In this document: one piece after another, positions 25,750 through 33,577 of the stretch
Numbering within the stretch: the stretch's first letter is position 1
How the letters are laid out: each line of letters opens with the position of its first letter
Assembly (NCBI RefSeq): GCF_001968815.1
Contig: NZ_MIEQ01000044.1
Location: forward strand, 372,001 to 436,000
Source of the DNA: Motiliproteus sp. MSK22-1
GTDB lineage: Bacteria; Pseudomonadota; Gammaproteobacteria; Pseudomonadales; Balneatricaceae
Reading direction: 5' to 3'
Length of the DNA: 64,000 nucleotides
Translations under genes and position numbers: made by a program
Notes under the pieces: generated by a model
What the model was told of the DNA's origin: nothing
The model's database searches: none
What the model saw: only the letters and a program-made list of their open reading frames with translations

Positions 25750-27348
25750 CTACGCCAGCCGCTTACGCAGAGCCTCGGCCAGACTGTCTTCAATCTCTTG
25801 CAGTTCATCTTCGAAGAAGTGCTTATCGCCTTCAAAAGGTTGCAGCAGGTTGATCTTATTCTGCTGCTCATCCCAGCGAGCCATAAAGACACGATCCATC
25901 CATTCCATATTGCGGGCTTCAGTGAACTGCAGCGCAAAACACTTTTCACCATTGATAATGGAGTAGCCCATAATCGCCAGCTTACCGGCGGATATCGTCA
26001 TGGACAGATGACGGGATGGTCGGTTGATCGACGACAACGAACGGTAGATACGGTTAAAGATGCGTTGATAGTCTGCCAGAGGTGCGGTGAAGTAATGGTG
26101 CTCACCGGTTGGACGGGCAGCGTACATGGAGTGGAAACCAATACACATCATTCCAAGAATTTCAGCCAGATCAATCCAGTTCTGCGCTGAACGCTCCACA
26201 TCCACCTTGCCGGTGTCATCGGTAAACAGACTGATGTGATTCATCATCGGGCTCTGGCTGCGAATATTGACCCCGTGGTTCTGCAGACGACGGATTGCAG
26301 CAATGGTGCTCGGATTCAACAGCTCACGAGGCGTCGAGAAATGTGCCATCCAGGCCAACTGAACGCCGTTGTCCCGCAGAGTATCAAACAGCTCCAACAT
26401 CTTGTCGTACTTATGGCTGAGGATCATTTCCGGCTGAAAGGTCAGTGAACGGGTCGCCAGACGCACATTCTTCACATGCAGCAACGCCGGATCATCAATA
26501 ATCGGTCGTACATACTGCTCCAGCCGGTTAACCGGCATATAACCACCATCACCACCGGTAATCAGCAGGTCGGTCACTTCCGGGTGCAAACGCAGGTAAT
26601 CGTGTATCTGCTGAATATCCTTCTGGATAAACATATCCTCATCACCACGAACCTGAGCATGACGGAAGCAGTAAGTACAGAACGAAAAACAGTTCTGAGT
26701 GGTGCGATCAAATACCAGCTGACACTGAGGATACTTATGCTGACTACCGTCAAGAAACTCCACCTCTTCCTGATCGTTCTCGAACCAGGGCTTATTAAGC
26801 TGCTGATTGCCATCATGAGGGTTGGTTTCTTCCTGATAAGCGACCGCAATCCGGGTACGCTCCGCCTCGCTGCCCGCCTCTTCATAAGCTCGGGTAACGA
26901 CTTCATTGATCATTCCTGGCTGAGGCATCACCAGCTGAAATACAGAGTCATCTTCAAAGTTATCCCAATCGATACTGTTCAGTGAATGACGGGTCGCCAG
27001 AAATCGATAAACTTCGACAAACAGCTCCCGCTCTGCGGTGTAGCCAATATCGATACCGTTTTTCCGAAGAATCTCATTGACCTCACGAAACCCTTTCAGA
27101 CCGGTATAATTTTCGCGCTCGGTAAACAGGAACCTGCGAGTTTCCAGCAGTCCTGAATGCTGTGGGTAGGCAGCCTGCAATCTGCTCAGCAATCCGGTCG
27201 GTAATAGATTTTCATTTTCAATAATCGCACTGACTTGATCAGAATACTGGTAGCGCACCATCATCTTCTGGACATCGGAAGATGCTACGGTAAGCGGAAC
27301 GGAATGAGGCGTACTGGGAATAACGGAGGCTGCATCAAAACTGGCCAT
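25750..27348 (-). CDS. KamA-family radical SAM, PLP-dependent 2,3-aminomutase
   Basis: About 532 residues from the ATG at 27348 (an upstream ATG lacks a ribosome site). The radical SAM cluster cysteines are in CFSFCTYC (C-x3-C-x2-C, residues 220-227 from this start), followed by LLITGGDGGYM, the SAM-binding GGD region, and the candidate PLP lysine in SAGKLAIMG near residue 456. The fold order is that of lysine and glutamate 2,3-aminomutases, which swap the alpha-amino group to the beta carbon. It is about 100 residues longer than lysine 2,3-aminomutase, mainly at the N-terminus, and differs in the substrate-side motifs, so substrate is open. Neighbouring beta-aminotransferase, PcaIJ and PcaF suggest 2-aminoadipate to 3-aminoadipate. 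Needs a low-potential reductant. Confidence 0.85.
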   Translation of the reverse strand: MASFDAASVIPSTPHSVPLTVASSDVQKMMVRYQYSDQVSAIIENENLLPTGLLSRLQAAYPQHSGLLETRRFLFTERENYTGLKGFREVNEILRKNGIDIGYTAERELFVEVYRFLATRHSLNSIDWDNFEDDSVFQLVMPQPGMINEVVTRAYEEAGSEAERTRIAVAYQEETNPHDGNQQLNKPWFENDQEEVEFLDGSQHKYPQCQLVFDRTTQNCFSFCTYCFRHAQVRGDEDMFIQKDIQQIHDYLRLHPEVTDLLITGGDGGYMPVNRLEQYVRPIIDDPALLHVKNVRLATRSLTFQPEMILSHKYDKMLELFDTLRDNGVQLAWMAHFSTPRELLNPSTIAAIRRLQNHGVNIRSQSPMMNHISLFTDDTGKVDVERSAQNWIDLAEILGMMCIGFHSMYAARPTGEHHYFTAPLADYQRIFNRIYRSLSSINRPSRHLSMTISAGKLAIMGYSIINGEKCFALQFTEARNMEWMDRVFMARWDEQQNKINLLQPFEGDKHFFEDELQEIEDSLAEALRKRLA

Positions 27349-27375
27349 TATTTTATCTCTGTTTCTGGTTATCAT

Positions 27376-27768
27376 TTATGTTTGGCAATGGTCCCACCCA
27401 GTATTAACCCGTCCCCCTGATCTCTGCCAATTAAACAATTTAAGAAACTTATAACCGCTTATTATCAATAACATAAACCATTGAAAAAGAAACAAAAAAA
27501 ACACATCAAAAATATTAAATTCCGATTAAAATATTTTTTAAAATTTATCAAAAAATAGCAACAACAACTTAAAACCATAATTACAATAAGTTTAATAACA
27601 CAGATAAATTAATTAATAGATTATTTAAATAACGATTATATAAAATCATTCAAAAAAAATAAGACAACCTGCTTATCAGGCATAATGAATAAATAGATCA
27701 CAGCATGGTAATCAACGACGCCTGCTCCCCAGCATCAGTATGCCGTCAACATTTGTCGTAGATTTCGA
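27376..27768. other. AT-rich intergenic region without genes
   Basis: About 390 very AT-rich bases upstream of the aminomutase gene. No open frame, repeat or clear operator is seen; it probably contains the promoter of the aminomutase operon. Confidence 0.6.
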
Positions 27769-28158
27769 TTAGCGAACTCGACTTTCCTCAAACAGCATCA
27801 TCGTTGCCGATCCTCTGGCCAGAACCCTGCCCTGTCCATTTTCGACCAGCCCCTCCACATAAGCCGTTCGTTTTGTTCTGTTCACCACCCGGCCACTGGC
27901 TTTCAATATCCCTTCTTTGGCAGAACCAAGGAAGTTTACCTTCATCTCAAGTGTGGCCGCTGACAGCTGTTTCCCTGGCAGAGCATAAAAGAACGAACGA
28001 GCCAGAGCAGTATCCAACAGACTGCAGATCACGCCACCATGCACAATCCCTCCGACATTGAGATGCCTGGGGTTGATTTCAAGTTCTATTACATAATTGC
28101 CATCGATAAAGCCACGGGGTTGAATCCCCAGGTCATCAACAAAGTCTGTTGCAGGCAT
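27769..28158 (-). CDS. PaaI-family hotdog thioesterase
   Basis: A 129-residue single hotdog-fold protein with the PaaI motif HLNVGGIVHGGVICSLLD (catalytic Gly/Asp region). Such enzymes hydrolyse stray acyl-CoA esters and rescue CoA in catabolic pathways. The ATG at 28158 (MPATDF) is preferred because GGAGG and GGGGAG lie upstream; earlier in-frame starts overlap the terminator of the BCCT gene. It lies between the aminomutase operon and the BCCT gene on the same strand. A housekeeping role in the CoA-dependent pathway next door is likely but not provable. Confidence 0.82.
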   Translation of the reverse strand: MPATDFVDDLGIQPRGFIDGNYVIELEINPRHLNVGGIVHGGVICSLLDTALARSFFYALPGKQLSAATLEMKVNFLGSAKEGILKASGRVVNRTKRTAYVEGLVENGQGRVLARGSATMMLFEESRVR

Positions 28159-28183
28159 CTGACTCCCCACCTCCATCAACAAA

Positions 28184-28212
28184 AAAACCCCGACACCTAA
28201 GCACGGGGTTTT
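28184..28212 (-). terminator. Intrinsic terminator of the BCCT gene
   Basis: On the minus strand, AAAACCCCG, 11-base loop, CGGGGTTTT followed by a run of T. A textbook rho-independent terminator about 50 bases after the BCCT stop, so the thioesterase and carrier are probably separate transcripts. Confidence 0.88.
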
Positions 28213-28264
28213 GATTCAGCAAACAAAAACTGCTTAAAACGGGTCAGAACCGGTATTCAGCCCT

Positions 28265-29824
28265 TCAGATCAGTCCTTGCTCCCTGGCAAGCTGCCGGGC
28301 AATTTTGGGTCCCGTCCAGAGTGACGGCAGCAGCACCAGCGACACAGGAACCGCTGTTACCACAATGAAGGACTGCAATGCCGAAACCCCACCCGATCCG
28401 AGTGAAATCAGAATCGCCGCGACCAACCCCATGGCGATCCCCCAAAAGATTCGCAGAAAAGCAGGAGGGTGATCAGTACCGGTCATGACCATGGAAACGG
28501 TATAAGTCATGGAATCACCGGTGGTTGCTACAAATATTGTGGTCAGGATCAAAAACAGAACCGAGACAATGAATCCCATCGGCAGCTGCTGAGTAATGGC
28601 AAACATGGCGGCCGGCAGGTTAAAACCGGTAAAGGGCTCGGAAATAACTCCTGGTTCTGCGATCTCAAAAGCAATACCGCTGCCACCGATGATAGTGAAC
28701 CAGAAAGCAGTAACAACCGGAGCAAGAAGGGACACCACCGTCACGATCTCCCGGATGGTACGGCCACGGGAAATCCGGCAGATAAACATCGCCATCAATG
28801 GCCCATAACCCAGAAACCAGCCCCAGAAAAACACCGTCCACCAGTCCAACCAGCCCGGACTTGCGCGGAAGGTTGCCATAGGAATGAACTCATCCAGATA
28901 GAGTCCGAAGGAGTGAATAAAGGCATCGGAGATGAAAGCCGTTGGTCCCATCACCAGAATAAACCCCATCAGCCCCAGCGCCAGAAACACATTAATGGTA
29001 CTCAGCAGCTGAATGCCTCGGGTAACGCCGCTGATTGCCGAAATGGTATAGAGCACAATCAGCCCCAGAATAATGCTTAACTGCAGACCGTAATCATTGA
29101 CCAGTCCGAACAGTTCATTAAGACCATAACTGACCTGCAGCCCCAGAAAGCCAATTGGCCCGACAGTACCCGCCACAACGGCGATAACACAGGCAGCATC
29201 AGCAAAAGAGCCAATCCAGCTCTTATAGATCTTTTCGCCGAATACCGGATAAAGCAGCGTCCGGGGCTTCAGTGGCAATCCTTTGTTGTAGTGCAGGTAC
29301 ATCAGCACAATGGAAGTCAAACTACACTGGATCGCCCAAGCCAGAAATCCCCAGTGCATAAAACTCTGAGCCAGGGCCGGATAAGCAGCTTCCGCCGTCT
29401 TGGCTTCAACCCCAAATAAAGGAGGTGGAGAGATGAAATGAGCCATCGGCTCGGCAGCTGCCCAGAACACACCTCCCCCAGCCAGCAACGTACACATAAT
29501 AATGGCAATCCATTTAAAGGTAGGGATCTCCGCCACCTCAACGTTGCCCAGTCTGACTCCTCCCGTACGGGTAAAAGCCAAACCCAGTCCAATAAAAAAT
29601 GTAGACAGCATCAGAAGCTGCCAGTAGCCGCCAAACAGCTTGGTCGACCAAGCGAACGAACTGTTAACCATTCCGGAAAGCGCATCAATATCAATCAGCG
29701 CCATAATAAGAAACAAACCAATAAAGCCGCCACTAACGGCAAAAACAGGCCAATCTACATTGGCCAGGACGCCGGGGCTTTCGCTGATCTCAGCATCACT
29801 TCTCTCTTCGACCATTTCAGTCAT
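28265..29824 (-). CDS. BCCT-family betaine/carnitine/choline-type carrier
   Basis: About 519 residues with 12 predicted membrane helices and the BCCT signature region FFWGWFLGYGPLMAMFICRISRGRTIRE. These inner-membrane carriers move quaternary-ammonium or related zwitterionic compounds with Na+ or H+, or by exchange. The ATG at 29824 (MTEMVEE) follows GGAG; upstream in-frame codons lack a ribosome site. The C-terminal tail is short, unlike the long regulatory tail of osmotic BetP, which points to nutrient uptake or exchange. By context it could import the amino acid or betaine feeding the aminomutase pathway; osmoprotection is the alternative. Confidence 0.88.
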   Translation of the reverse strand: MTEMVEERSDAEISESPGVLANVDWPVFAVSGGFIGLFLIMALIDIDALSGMVNSSFAWSTKLFGGYWQLLMLSTFFIGLGLAFTRTGGVRLGNVEVAEIPTFKWIAIIMCTLLAGGGVFWAAAEPMAHFISPPPLFGVEAKTAEAAYPALAQSFMHWGFLAWAIQCSLTSIVLMYLHYNKGLPLKPRTLLYPVFGEKIYKSWIGSFADAACVIAVVAGTVGPIGFLGLQVSYGLNELFGLVNDYGLQLSIILGLIVLYTISAISGVTRGIQLLSTINVFLALGLMGFILVMGPTAFISDAFIHSFGLYLDEFIPMATFRASPGWLDWWTVFFWGWFLGYGPLMAMFICRISRGRTIREIVTVVSLLAPVVTAFWFTIIGGSGIAFEIAEPGVISEPFTGFNLPAAMFAITQQLPMGFIVSVLFLILTTIFVATTGDSMTYTVSMVMTGTDHPPAFLRIFWGIAMGLVAAILISLGSGGVSALQSFIVVTAVPVSLVLLPSLWTGPKIARQLAREQGLI

Positions 29825-29892
29825 AACAAACTCCAGTCTTCTAATTATTATTTCAATCCAGATAGCTGATGAACCTGTGATAACCCCGTCTG

Positions 29893-29915
29893 CCATTCTG
29901 AATATCCCAGAATGG
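29893..29915 (-). promoter_or_regulatory. Perfect 8-bp inverted repeat in the BCCT leader
   Basis: CCATTCTG, 7-base spacer, CAGAATGG, about 70 bases before the BCCT start. Could be an operator or a leader hairpin. Confidence 0.4.
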
Positions 29916-30371
29916 TCAAGACCCTAAGGAGGTATTTCAGGTTATCGGACCAACTGCCAACCCTTGACCGAGTTTTAAATAATCATCGAGTGGATTAATA
30001 GATTCCAATAAAATCTCAATATTAATTAATAAGTGCTGACTATGGCTGATATAAAGCGCCTGTTATCAACCGACTATCCTGATTAAATCAGGATCAGTAG
30101 TCCACTGAGCATGAATCCATTTGTCCTTAACCGGATTTATTCCGTTACAAACTAAAAAAACAGCCTGATCCAAGGACCGATCGCCAGGGTGAATGCGATG
30201 TACTACAAACCTTTTCATATCGAAGATTTCAGGTATTTCACCAACCATAAATATGCGACGAAGACATTAATATATCCAGATTATTAATTGTTAAGTTATT
30301 TTAATTTGAAATATCAATCGCCAAAAAACGAGAATGGTTCTGTCAACCCTGACGACTGATTCGAACAATAA

Positions 30372-30406
30372 CTTAATACTTGTTCTCCCCGGGGGAGAAT
30401 ATTAAG
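30372..30406 (+). promoter_or_regulatory. Long inverted repeat before the PreA-like operon
   Basis: A perfect inner palindrome TTCTCCCC-G-GGGGAGAA (30383-30399) is extended by outer arms CTTAATA (30372-30378) and TATTAAG (30400-30406) with a 4-base bulge on the left. It ends just before the ribosome site of the next gene. Either a strong operator or a leader hairpin that could control translation. Confidence 0.6.
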
Positions 30407-30419
30407 ACAGGAATATATT

Positions 30420-31661
30420 ATGGCTGACATGAGCGTAGAGTTTTGCGGACTCAAATTTAAAAATCCGATTATCGTCGCTTCTATCGAGCCGTCGAACAGC
30501 GTTGACAATATTAAGAAATGCATCGACAACGGCGCAGCGGGCGTTATCGTCAAAACGGTCAGCGAAATGAAGTCTATGTCGACACTGACCAAACATTCCA
30601 AATACGCGATTCTCAATGATAAAGGACAACCTATCCGCGGCAAAGTCCCTCGCAATTTCACCTTTTACAGCCGTTCCGGTTATATCAGTGAACACTATGA
30701 AGAGTGGATCGCCTACCTTAAGGAAACCCAAGCCTACGCAGAACAACATGGCGCCCATGTCATTGGTAACGTTTCTGCCGGCACTCTCGATATGTGGGCA
30801 ACGCTATGCAAGATGACAGAAGACTGCGGCGTGCCGATGATCGAAATAAACCTTCACAACCCCTATCCCACAGAATGGGCTGGCAAATACCCGGGAACCA
30901 TGATCGCCCAGAACCCGGAAGCCACCTACGAAATAACCCGTCGTTGCGTTGAAGCCATCGATATCCCGGTAATCGTCAAACTGACTCCAGAAGCCATTGA
31001 TCTGACCGAAATAGCCAAAGCCGCAAAGGAAGCAGGAGCTGCGGCGGTTTCCGTCAACAGCCGATTCAAGGGGTTTGCTACAGATATCGAAACAGGCACG
31101 CCCTATATCGGTGGCACTGCCGGTGTTGGTGGTCCCTGGGTGAAACCCATTACGCTGCGCTGGGTTCAGGATATTTATTCAAAACTGGGCATGGAAATAG
31201 CCGGATCGAACGGTATTTTTGACGGTCGCGATGCTATTGAATTTCTGATGACCGGTGCCCGTATCATGCAGGTGGGCTCGGTACTGATGCTTAAGGGAAT
31301 TGAATGGCTGCCAAAAGTGATTGGCGACGTAGAGAAGTTCATGGATTCTCACGGCTATGAAACAGTCGATGACCTGTACGGCATCTCCTCGCGCCGGGCA
31401 GCCCCATCACTGGAAGAACTGTTTAAGGCCAGCCCGCTGCAGGCCTACATCGATCACGAAAAGTGTAAGTTTCCCAAATGCACCACCTGTATTAAAAACT
31501 GTTACTACGACGCCCTTAACGAAGGTGAAGAGCAAGTGGTCAGCACCGAGAGCAACTGTATCGGCTGCGAGCTCTGCTGGAATGTATGCCCCTGGGATGC
31601 CATTCGCATGGGGCCCAAAGACCTCTCCACCACCGCTATTGAAGCGTTGTTGGTCGAATAA
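30420..31661 (+). CDS. PreA-like FMN/iron-sulfur oxidoreductase without the catalytic Cys
   Basis: 413 residues: a dihydroorotate/dihydropyrimidine dehydrogenase-type FMN barrel (residues 1 to about 320), then two [4Fe-4S] motifs, CKFPKCTTCIKNC near residue 346 and CIGCELCWNVCP near residue 380. Conserved barrel elements are VKLTPEAIDL and the FMN phosphate region NGIFDGRDAIEFLMTGA. The family's NLSCPH loop, whose Cys is the general acid of dihydropyrimidine dehydrogenase, reads NLHNPYP here (residues 144-150), so ordinary uracil/thymine reduction is unlikely. The usual partner PreT is absent; a ferredoxin gene follows instead. Starts an operon with ferredoxin, EthD and cupin genes. Function unknown; probably a ferredoxin-dependent reductase or oxidase of a small cyclic or enamide-like substrate. 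Confidence 0.85.
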   Translation: MADMSVEFCGLKFKNPIIVASIEPSNSVDNIKKCIDNGAAGVIVKTVSEMKSMSTLTKHSKYAILNDKGQPIRGKVPRNFTFYSRSGYISEHYEEWIAYLKETQAYAEQHGAHVIGNVSAGTLDMWATLCKMTEDCGVPMIEINLHNPYPTEWAGKYPGTMIAQNPEATYEITRRCVEAIDIPVIVKLTPEAIDLTEIAKAAKEAGAAAVSVNSRFKGFATDIETGTPYIGGTAGVGGPWVKPITLRWVQDIYSKLGMEIAGSNGIFDGRDAIEFLMTGARIMQVGSVLMLKGIEWLPKVIGDVEKFMDSHGYETVDDLYGISSRRAAPSLEELFKASPLQAYIDHEKCKFPKCTTCIKNCYYDALNEGEEQVVSTESNCIGCELCWNVCPWDAIRMGPKDLSTTAIEALLVE

Positions 31662-31725
31662 CACTCATCGGGCAGCCCCCTGCTCAATCGCTTTCAACCT
31701 CTGACACCCAATACAGGAGGTCGTT

Positions 31726-31971
31726 ATGACTTTTGTTGTTACCGACGCATGCACACTCTGTTACGACTGTGTCGAATCATGCCCTGCAGACTGTTTTCAC
31801 GAAGGAGCCAGTATGCTGGCCATCAATCCGGAAGAATGCAGCGATTGTGGTAATTGCGAGCTCGACTGTGAGCATGGCGCCATTCTGCCCGATACCGACT
31901 GTGATGCCGATGACTGGATCGCCGTCAATGCCGAGCTGGCCAAAACCAGCCCCCAGCGACTCCCTGAATAA
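31726..31971 (+). CDS. 2[4Fe-4S] ferredoxin
   Basis: An 81-residue ferredoxin with two Cys motifs: CTLCYDCVESCP near residue 9 and CSDCGNCELDC near residue 38. It resembles the FdxA type in its MTFVV start and CF(Y/H)EG segment, but the first motif has the full four-cysteine spacing. Acidic overall, as expected for an electron carrier. A GGAGG site precedes the ATG. Its place between the PreA-like gene and the EthD gene suggests it is the electron donor or acceptor for the flavoprotein, possibly linking it to the Rnf complex encoded 4 kb away. Confidence 0.9.
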   Translation: MTFVVTDACTLCYDCVESCPADCFHEGASMLAINPEECSDCGNCELDCEHGAILPDTDCDADDWIAVNAELAKTSPQRLPE

Positions 31972-32054
31972 CCGACTTTAACAAAGCCCGGGAGGGCAGT
32001 ATCGCTCTCCTGCAATCCATCGTAACAACAGCTTTTTTAATCAAGGAGATCATC

Positions 32055-32387
32055 ATGTTAGCGTTTTGCGCATATTACGAAGGTCAGGTCAAAGGCTCAG
32101 AGGCGGAATTCGATGCCTATATCCAGGAGGTTCACCTGCCCCTGGTTGCCAAATACCCTAAGCTCCAACAACTGCGATTTCTAAAAGGCATGACTCGCGA
32201 AGGGCTGCCTCCAAAGTTCTATCTCACATTTGAGCTGTTTTTTAAGGACTGGGATGATTTCGAAGTGGCAAAAATCTCTGCCGAGCGACAGCTTGCTGTG
32301 GAGGACGCCCTAAAGCTGGAAGCCATGTTTGACGGAAAAATCCACCATGTCGTCTACGAAATGCAGGACATTCCAGTCGCAGAATAA
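32055..32387 (+). CDS. EthD-domain (dimeric alpha-beta barrel) protein
   Basis: A 110-residue EthD-like protein of the ferredoxin-like dimeric barrel superfamily. It has the typical AYYEG start, YIQEVHLPLVAKYPKL, and a phenylalanine-rich centre. EthD proteins accompany degradative oxidoreductases and monooxygenases; some catalyse decarboxylation, isomerisation or cyclisation. AAGGAG precedes the ATG. Its role here is probably to process the product of the PreA-like enzyme, but no catalytic residue can be named from sequence. Confidence 0.82.
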   Translation: MLAFCAYYEGQVKGSEAEFDAYIQEVHLPLVAKYPKLQQLRFLKGMTREGLPPKFYLTFELFFKDWDDFEVAKISAERQLAVEDALKLEAMFDGKIHHVVYEMQDIPVAE

Positions 32388-32452
32388 TCCCTTTTGATAG
32401 CCAACATCAGGCCGGCGACTGATGCCGGGCTGCATAGCAGGAGCAACAGACA

Positions 32453-32821
32453 GTGCCCACCAGTATTAAGCAAGTGATCGATTTCTCGGCCTCAACCGTC
32501 GAAGGTTCGGTATCAACCATGGCCCCTGAGCGCTGCCTGCGGGGTCAACCGGAACAGACCCTGTGGAATCAGTTCCAGGACAGCACTAAACAGATGTTAT
32601 CTGGAATCTGGGAATGTACCGAAGGTAAGTGGAATGCCGATTATTCCAGCAAGAACGAGTTCTGCCATATTCTCGCCGGCAAGGTGGTACTGACCGACGA
32701 GGCGGGCGGTGCTTCCACCTTCTCCGTCGGAGATTCCTTCGTGATTCCGGCCGGTTTTGTCGGCACCTGGGAGGTGCTGGAGCCGGTACGTAAACTCTAC
32801 GTTATCGTCACGCCCAACTAA
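32453..32821 (+). CDS. Cupin_3 (DUF861) domain protein
   Basis: A 122-residue single cupin with the DUF861 pattern: GIWECTEGKWNADYSSKNEFCHILAGKV (first cupin motif) and VGDSFVIPAGFVGTWEVLEPVRKLYV (second). Related cupins handle ureidoglycine-like or small amine-containing compounds, others have no known activity. The start is a GTG with GGAG about 10 bases upstream. Last gene of the PreA-like operon, followed by a double stem-loop. Confidence 0.82.
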   Translation: MPTSIKQVIDFSASTVEGSVSTMAPERCLRGQPEQTLWNQFQDSTKQMLSGIWECTEGKWNADYSSKNEFCHILAGKVVLTDEAGGASTFSVGDSFVIPAGFVGTWEVLEPVRKLYVIVTPN

Positions 32822-32838
32822 CCGCTGGCTCCGGCCCA

Positions 32839-32875
32839 TTGCCGGCTCTTCCGCCTAAGCGGTAGCTGCCGGCAA
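32839..32875 (+). terminator. Double stem-loop after the cupin gene
   Basis: Outer arms TTGCCGGC and GCCGGCAA with an inner CCGC/GCGG stem, starting 18 bases after the cupin stop. No T-run; likely an mRNA end structure. Confidence 0.5.
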
Positions 32876-33126
32876 CCTCAGATTCCCTCTGCTACCGATC
32901 CGTATTCCTGCAAAGACGCTTTGATATACCGCTCCAGCACACTGTCGAACAGGTCTGCTCAACCTTTGGTAATGCCAACAATGATGACTACGCGCTTGCT
33001 GAGATGCTGCAGTGGGTCTTTAGGTCGGCTATTCGTGACGGTAAGCCTATAGACCTATATCTACTTTCGTCTAGGATGCGTCGACTACTGAAGAGTGGAT
33101 GTCAGCAGGTGGAGAGGAGAGCGTGA
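32866..33126 (+). pseudogene. C-terminal fragment of an unidentified gene
   Basis: An open frame of about 86 codons without a start, bounded by a stop at 32863. It reads like the end of a real protein, with ALAEMLQWVFRSAIRDG followed by an RMRRLL stretch. The pattern recalls C-termini of plasmid- or phage-borne replication/helicase-like proteins, but I cannot name the family with confidence. It borders the toxin/immunity pair and suggests mobile-element debris. Confidence 0.5.
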
Positions 33127-33205
33127 CAGCGGCCCTGACAAGGATTAGAGCGGCGCGTAGTACTGAGGTACTGAGCACACGCCTTGGTTGTATGATTTGA
33201 AAGAA

Positions 33206-33577
33206 TTAGTCGAGAAATAGGGCCATAGACATTGCCAGCAGTATTGCTGAAACAGCTGTGAAAGCGTAAAGCCAGAAAAAGATAGCGGCTAAGACTCGAT
33301 CAAAGACGCTAGTGTGTTCACGAAGTAAGTCTGCATTCGCAAACATTGCCGACAAGGGGCTTTCCTTGAATCTGTCAGTTAGAGCTTTGGGTAATGCCAA
33401 TGCTTGGGCCGTGTTTAAAATATCCCAGCCACTAGTAAACTCCATGCCCAAGCGTCCCTTCGTAGCTGGATTCCTTCGTAGCCTTCTAACTGTTATTTGA
33501 CCAAAAGCTACGAAGAGTATCCCGACGATAACTGCAAATCCTATTAAGACCATCCCTATAGGGCCAACTATTTCCAT
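33206..33577 (-). CDS. Two-helix membrane protein, probable immunity protein
   Basis: About 123 residues with an N-terminal helix (residues 4-26, rich in Val/Ile/Gly) and a C-terminal helix pair region FFWLYAFTAVSAILLAMSMALFL. The middle is soluble. The ATG at 33577 overlaps the last codons of the upstream gene in another frame (an in-frame TTG at 33592 is the alternative). Small multi-helix proteins coupled to genes for helix-bearing toxins are typical immunity partners of membrane-permeabilising effectors. No family is recognised with certainty, and no secretion genes lie in the window. Confidence 0.65.
   Translation of the reverse strand: MEIVGPIGMVLIGFAVIVGILFVAFGQITVRRLRRNPATKGRLGMEFTSGWDILNTAQALALPKALTDRFKESPLSAMFANADLLREHTSVFDRVLAAIFFWLYAFTAVSAILLAMSMALFLD

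Larger units (their letters stand above)
29825..30419. promoter_or_regulatory. Divergent control region between BCCT and PreA-like genes
   Basis: 595 bases with no convincing gene. It contains an 8-bp hairpin at 29893-29915 in the BCCT leader and a long inverted repeat at 30372-30406 just before the PreA-like start. A 60-codon minus-strand frame at 30066-30248 has no ribosome site and is not called. Confidence 0.55.

Noticed and set aside
28469-29080. 203-codon plus-strand frame
   Set aside because: Antisense shadow of the BCCT carrier with biased composition and no ribosome site.
30066-30248. 60-codon minus-strand frame as a small gene
   Set aside because: No ribosome site, no recognisable motif and location in a divergent promoter region.
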